A DNA stretch of 64,000 nt from assembly GCA_029339195.1 (NCBI GenBank), contig JAPTJF010000024.1, positions 1 to 64,000 of the forward strand, written 5' to 3'. Shown piece after piece: positions 59,501 through 64,000 of this stretch. The first letter of the stretch is position 1, and every line of letters starts with the position of its first letter. The translations under genes were made by a program, and so were the position numbers. The notes beneath the pieces were generated by a model. The model had not been told where the DNA came from. It saw nothing but the letters and a program-made list of their open reading frames with translations, and ran no database searches. Origin of the DNA: Micractinium sp. NFX-FRZ (taxonomy: Eukaryota; Chlorophyta; Trebouxiophyceae; Chlorellales; Chlorellaceae).

Positions 59501-62500
59501 GTGCGCCACCCACCCAAGGCTGCCATCCAGCCCCAGTGACATCGATTCTAGAACAAGCCAATGTTGTTCTTCCAATAATAGACAGGATGTGTGTGCCACC
59601 CACCCGAGGCTGCATCCAGGAAGGTCACCACCGCCTTGGCCTGGTCCAGCGTGCGGCACTTGCCCACCAGCGCGCCGGCTGGCTGCAGGGTGACACACAC
59701 ACAGGGGACGAGCGAGCAAAGGTGGGGTTGGAAAGACGGCAAGGGGGAGCTCAGAATCCTGGCGCATGTGCGTGCGCGTGCACCTTGACCCGCCCCATGA
59801 CCCATTTCCAACAACATCAGTCACATATGCTGTGAATGCTGTAAGGAGGCACCCACCTGCGTGTCTGCCAGGCTCTCTGTGAGCTCCCGCAGCTCGCCGG
59901 CGGCGGCGGCCGAGGGCAGCTCCACCGCCGGCGTGCCGTCGGGGTTGGTGGGCAGCGGCTGCAGGTACTTTACCTGCGGCTCACAAGAAGGGGGGGGGGA
60001 GAGGCGGGGGCATATGTTGGGTGCGGGGAAGGGAGGCGGGCGGGCGGTGGGTGGTGGGCAGCAGCTGCCAGTACTTAAGAGCTGCAGGCCGAGGGTTCAA
60101 CGGTTCACAGGATCCTGAAGCGGGCCACGGGGGTGCTTGGGAGGGATGGGGGGTCGGTTGGTTGGTACAGTGAGGATGCAATCCAAGGGAAGCTGAGCCA
60201 GCAGGCAGCAAGGCAAGTGTGGCGGCACGGGACCGTGCCCGAGCTCCGCTCTTATGGTGCTGCACACAGGTGTAGCCTGCCTGTCAAGACTCACGTGTGT
60301 GGAGGTGGGCAGTATGTTGAGCTCGTCGTCCATCAGGATGCAGTTCTGGCAGGAGGCCAGGGACAGCACCAGGCGCTCGTTGAAGCGGCCTGTGGGCGTT
60401 GGGCGGGAGCACGGGTGCAAGAGTGCAGGAGCGGGTCAGGGTGGTTGGCAAGGGCGGGGCACGAGGCCAGCGACTGCGGCGTGCGCTTGTTGAAGCGGCT
60501 TGCAAAAGTGGGGAGTTGCAGCAAGGGCGATTGAGGGCATAAGGAATATGAGGAAGAGGTGCTGGCAGGATGTGCGCTGGAAATGCTTCTAGGTTGGGGT
60601 GTGCCAGGGGGGCACACAGTTGGGGGTGCAAAGAGAGTGGTATGAAAGTGGGTATGATGGGATGTGGCGGCGTGGATTGAGCGGCAACTCATGGGGTGTT
60701 CGCCCCGCCCACTTTTGTCACCGCGGTCTGCTCTGCCAAAGCGTGACGAGAGGCCGGCTCATGCCATTTATCGGCGGCCTCTGCTTTTTGCCTGGCGTGT
60801 GTGCGTTTGCGTGCAGGGTGTGATCCAGCGCGGCGCGGGGGCAAGTTGCTGGAGGCAGCTGAATCGTGACAGGGGCCCTCATTCCTAGTAAAGCTTGGCA
60901 CATGCGCAGCCCATCACAGCACAGCATGGCACAGCACGGGCACGGTGACCTGCCGGTGGCTCTCGGTGCGCAGGCGGGAGCGAGCGCCCATGGTCGGGTG
61001 GCAGACCACAGCACAGCACAGCACGCAGGCAGCACAGCGTGCACAGCGCACCCGTGACCTGCTGGTGGCTCTCGGTGCGCAGGCGGGAGTGGACGTCCAT
61101 GGTCAGGGAGTAGAGCTGGGAGAGTGAGTCGAGGGAGGAGAGGAGGAGGACCACGACACCGCCGCCCTCCACCGTCTCCACCGTGCGCGCCATCAGGTTG
61201 GGGGTCAGCGCCTCAAAGTCCTGTAGAGTGTGAGGAGTGAGGAGGGCATGGGGTTTAGGGGAGTGGGAGGTGGGTGGAGTGGGTGCATGCAGGCTCAAAA
61301 TTTCGCCTAAAGTCCCAGTGAGGATCAAGGGAACCATGCCGCTGCCTGCAGCACCAGCGCGCCCTACACGCGTTGCCCAGGCCACTGTTTGCGTCGGCCA
61401 GCCCCTCCTCACCCCCGCGCCCTCCCACAAGCGCCACCCACAAGCACACACAAGTGTGCCCCGCCCACCTGCAGCACCAGCATGCCGTACGTGTTGCCCA
61501 GGATCTTGTGTGTGTCGGCATAGTAACAGTAGCGGATGTTGGTGGAGGCGACAAACAGGGAGAAGGGGTCCTCCTTGTCGGGGTCCAGCAGCCCGCGCTG
61601 CACAACAGATGCGTGTGTGTGGGGTGGGAGGTACAGGAGAATGTGAGCTGGCAGGGGTGCGAGGAAGAGGGAGTGGCCCGGCGCCCAACCAAGCGGGGGT
61701 GTGGCGCTGTGCAGTGCAGTGCAATGGGCTGGGATGGGATGAAATGCGTGCGCTATGGAGAAGGTGTATGGGAACGGGGATGTGGCGGCGTGGATTGAGC
61801 GGCAACTCATGGGGTGTTCGCCCCGCCCACTTTTGTCACCGCGGTCTGCTCTGCCAAAGCGTGACGAGAGGCCGGCTCATGCCATTTATCGGCGGCCTCT
61901 GCTTTTTGCCTGGCGTGCGTGCGTGCGTGCGTGTGAGTGCAGTGTGTGATGCAGCGCGGCGCGGGGGGGCAGATGCCGCTGCAAGCAGCCGAAAGTCCTA
62001 CCCACCCTGCAGCACCCTTTTCTCTTGGCCTGCACGCTTAGTGCACACATCCACACCATCGAATACACATGAACTATGCACTGCCAAGAACCTGCACAGC
62101 AAAGAACACTCAACCGCCAAAGCACTCCCCCTTTCATGCAAACACCCGCCCCAAGCATCCGCCCCCCCGCCCCCTCTCCCCCCACCTGCGCCATCTTCTG
62201 TATCTGCTTCATCCGCTTCTTCTTGTGGCTGCTGAGGTACAGCTCCTTCTTGTAGCACCACAGCACGCTGGGCCGCGCCTTGACCACCGTCTTGCTCAGC
62301 ATGTAGTGCAGGTTGACCACCTGCAAATGAAATACTCAAGAAAGAAAGAAGGGACGCTACGGGTTGGCAGGTGTTTCAGACGCCTTGCTCAGCATGCAGT
62401 GCAGGTTGACCACCTGGGGAGGGGCGAGTGTGGAGAGGGCGGGACAGGGATTGGGTTGAAAGGCTGGAGGAGGGCCGCAGAGGGAACAATTGCAGCTCAG

Positions 62501-62827
62501 CCTGTGTTGCAGGTTTTAGTGGATAGTTCAGGGTGCACACGCGGGGGCTGCCGGAGCACGCAGCAAACCAACTCCACGCCCCGCCCTCACAGCACACCCA
62601 GTGCCTCGCCCTCCCATGCTGGCGAATATTGGCCGCTGCCCCAGCATGACGCGGCGTCCCCCACCCCAAACCCCACACCAGGACGGGGGCCTTTAACATT
62701 GTACTTGCCCATGCGAACCCACCTGGTCGCGCCCCTTGTCTCCCACAATGACAAACATGGACCGCTGGCCCAGCTTGACGCAGTTCTCCACCAGGGTGCG
62801 GATGCGGCTGTCCACCTTCTTCCTCAT
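50088..62827 (-). CDS. NAT10: RNA cytidine acetyltransferase NAT10/Kre33
   Basis: Nucleolar enzyme making N4-acetylcytidine in 18S rRNA and tRNA with acetyl-CoA and ATP. Minus-strand exons: 62827-62723, 62320-62186, 61597-61469, 61220-61052, 60389-60295, 59973-59857, 59682-59604, 59340-59150, 57644-57520, 57188-57085, 56740-56560, 56255-56155, 55945-55893, 55084-54944, 54581-54480, 54191-54079, 53764-53607, 53302-53111, 52892-52779, 52491-52334, 52062-51907, 51614-51408, 50414-50088. All 22 junctions keep phase: 1083 residues, near the human 1025. Start MRKKVDSRIRTLVENCVKLG. Walker A is ARGRGKSAALG (about residue 290), Walker B is VIDEAAAIP (about 390), and the GNAT acetyl-CoA motif is RIAVHPEVPRAGYGSRAL (about 635-652). 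The C-terminus is Gly/Lys-rich, as expected of a nucleolar protein. It is head to head with SerRS. Confidence 0.96.
53559..53588. repeat. (AC)n microsatellite in a NAT10 intron
   Basis: About 14 AC units in the intron between exons 53764-53607 and 53302-53111. Confidence 0.9.
57882..58685 (-). repeat. Five-unit intronic array with a conserved short frame and hairpin
   Basis: In the largest NAT10 intron (57645-59149), four units with an 83-base core (57882-57964, 58236-58318, 58420-58502, 58603-58685) are nearly identical, while the spacers between them differ. A fifth, diverged unit lies at about 58030-58110. Read with the gene, each of the four encodes DEKLDLV[F/L]P[S/T]G[L/P]RPHEDP and then NQQPSKKY and a TGA. 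Most differences between units are synonymous. The same region can fold into a hairpin whose stem is kept by paired changes. It may be a duplicated terminal exon, a small-RNA array or a satellite; see findings. Confidence 0.8.
59109..59140. repeat. (GAAA)n microsatellite beside a NAT10 donor
   Basis: A purine run of GAAA units begins about 10 bases inside the intron after exon 59340-59150. Confidence 0.85.
60662..60870 (+). repeat. About 190-bp direct repeat, copy 1
   Basis: Begins GATGTGGCGGCGTGGATTGA and is almost identical to 61779-61975 over about 150 bases, then less similar to the end. It lies in the NAT10 intron between exons 61220-61052 and 60389-60295. No coding motif or clear terminal inverted repeat was seen. 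Confidence 0.9.
61779..61975 (+). repeat. About 190-bp direct repeat, copy 2
   Basis: Second copy, in the NAT10 intron between exons 62320-62186 and 61597-61469, offset by about 1117 bases. It differs chiefly in the number of GTGC units near its right end. Confidence 0.9.
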
Positions 62828-63523
62828 CTTGCCGCGCCCTGCTGCTGCCGCTGCCTACTGGATGTTGGGGACTCGGCCCCCTGTCCGAGCTGTCAGCAGA
62901 GCTTGAGGGGCTTGAGGGGCGGCCTGCAAACGGGGCGTGGCGGCGGCGGTGAGCATAGTGGTGGCGGGCGGGCGGCGGCAGGTGGGGGCTTGCACTCTGC
63001 AGCAAAGTCGCATGTATACCCGGCTTGCATTGCCATGAAATCTTGTTTACGCACCGTCAGGGCCTCGCAGGCGGCGCGTCCCTCCGAGCGTGGGGTGGCG
63101 GAGACTGCTGTGGGTGCCCCAGCGGCGATGGGTAGGTGTACACGAGTATGTGCGCCCTTACGGGATTGATGCAACGCCTCAACAGCCCAGGAGCAAGGCC
63201 AGTCGGGGCATGCGCTGTCGGGATGGCTCAAAGAGTGCGCTGCGTCACTGCATGCACCGCTGCCGACCTGGGCAGGCGTCGGGTAACGACGCGGCACTGT
63301 TCTGCCGCAGTTTATAGCTCCCCATGCCTGCTGCGGTGCTGCTGTGCTGCGGCCAGCTCACAGTGATTGATGGTGGGGTGGGTGCTGTGAACAGGCGCCC
63401 TGCATTGTGATCAACCAGCCTGCGGCAATTGGCCAATTGCCATTTCTTGAGCCGGCAAGCAGGCAACAGCCCCGCCGGAGAGTAGCTCCAGCATCGGCAG
63501 CTGGTGGCGGTTTATCGAGCACA
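62828..63523. promoter_or_regulatory. Divergent promoter region, NAT10 / SerRS
   Basis: Both start codons face outward from this 696-base interval. It is the only place for the two promoters. No clear core element or other gene is seen. Confidence 0.5.
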
Positions 63524-64000
63524 ATGCTGGACATTAATCTTTTCCGGACAGGCAAGCAGCGCTTGGCACGGGCCTGCCATGCCACCCGCCGCATCGCGAG
63601 AGCGCTGGCCAGGGCTCCTCTCCTCCCGCTTCCAAGTCACGTACAATGCATAGGGGCCTCGGCTACGGAAGGATCCAGCTGGACTGCCGCTGCCTGCTGC
63701 ACGCCCGCCTTGCAGGCACTGCCGCCGCCTGCCGCCAGTGGGCCGCTGGCTGTGCCGCAAACTACGCAGCCCCTCACTCACTGCCCCCGACTCCCCTGCC
63801 CCCCTTTGTGCGTCCGGCAGAGCGTGGCGGCGACCCGGAGGTCGTGCGCGAGAGCCAGCGGCGGCGGTACAAGGATGTTGGGCTGGTTGACCGAGTGCTT
63901 GAGCTGGACGCCAAGTGGCGCGAGGGTGGGTGCTGGGCACTTGGGTGCTGGGGGTGGGCACATGGGGTGCTGGTGTGGGGTGAGCTGCTGTTTACTATGA
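63524..64000 (+). CDS. Seryl-tRNA synthetase, 3' partial
   Basis: Charges tRNA-Ser with serine; cytosolic-type by its start. Exons in the window: 63524-63551 and 63821-63925, with the next intron running off the end. The first exon, MLDINLFRT and one base, is followed by an intron with a GC donor (ACAG|GCAAGC). Splicing gives [20 protein letters not shown] and [14 protein letters not shown], the start of the N-terminal coiled-coil tRNA-binding arm of SerRS. The phase fits only if the GC donor is used. The catalytic domain lies outside the window. Confidence 0.88.
   Translation: MLDINLFRTGKQRLARACHATRRIARALARAPLLPLPSHVQCIGASATEGSSWTAAACCTPALQALPPPAASGPLAVPQTTQPLTHCPRLPCPPLCVRQSVAATRRSCARASGGGTRMLGWLTECLSWTPSGARVGAGHLGAGGGHMGCWCGVSCCLL

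Larger units (their letters stand above)
52130..62416 (-). repeat. Exon-edge copies inside NAT10 introns
   Basis: Decayed direct copies lie at 62375-62416 (start of exon 62320), 60940-60985 (end of exon 61220-61052), 59499-59530 (end of 59682-59604), 57727-57758 (start of 57644), 55160-55217 and 55296-55337 (start of 55084), 54268-54300 (start of 54191) and 52130-52168 (start of 52062). They keep 70 to 95 percent identity by eye over 25 to 50 bases, in the same orientation as the source edge. Confidence 0.85.

Overview
This is nuclear DNA from a green alga, most likely a trebouxiophyte of the Chlorella/Micractinium group. The sequence is strongly G+C-rich. Genes are broken into many short exons by introns of about 70 to 1500 bases with GT (occasionally GC) donors and pyrimidine-CAG acceptors. 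The chlorophyte polyadenylation word TGTAA lies downstream of many stop codons. Several products look plastid-targeted. There are no rRNA genes, CRISPR arrays or prokaryote-style operons, and I recognised no tRNA genes. Exon models were built by hand: reading phase was checked across each junction, and the protein was compared with remembered family sequences. No database search was run.

Layout. 1-3474 (+): UFSP2 (UFM1 protease), 5' end outside the window. 4360-11295 (-): three tandem paralogous membrane proteins of unknown function, with a weak small gene between the second and third. 12525-17081 (-): NPL4. 17615-18833 (+): CKS1. 19681-20527 (-): COX16. 21644-29607 (+): a calcium-dependent protein kinase with a possible plastid transit peptide. 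30961-34058 (-): a plastid-type membrane protein with Ala/Gln-rich linkers. 34317-36709 (-): a DUF3429/TMEM69-like membrane protein. 37098-38520 (+): PACRG, an axonemal protein. 39090-42370 (-): a DWARF27-family carotenoid isomerase. 43526-44704 (-): a small protein with a Lys/His-rich tail. 46023-49280 (-): a DMT/EamA-type transporter. 50088-62827 (-): NAT10/Kre33 RNA cytidine acetyltransferase, about 12.7 kb with 23 exons. 63524-64000 (+): the start of seryl-tRNA synthetase. Neighbours often sit head to head (NPL4/CKS1, COX16/kinase, DUF3429/PACRG, NAT10/SerRS) or tail to tail (UFSP2/paralog A, CKS1/COX16, kinase/plastid protein, PACRG/D27).

The most unusual feature is window-wide. Introns carry decayed, same-orientation copies ('echoes') of the edge of the exon they adjoin, often including the splice site itself. 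I found them in eight genes, in places as tandem arrays. This suggests that introns here arise or grow by local tandem duplication across exon-intron junctions. The NAT10 gene also holds an intronic array of five related units, four of which conserve an almost invariant 26-codon reading frame with a hairpin inside it, and a near-identical direct repeat of about 190 bp in two of its introns. Three introns have well-supported GC donors with the same AG|GCAAGC sequence.
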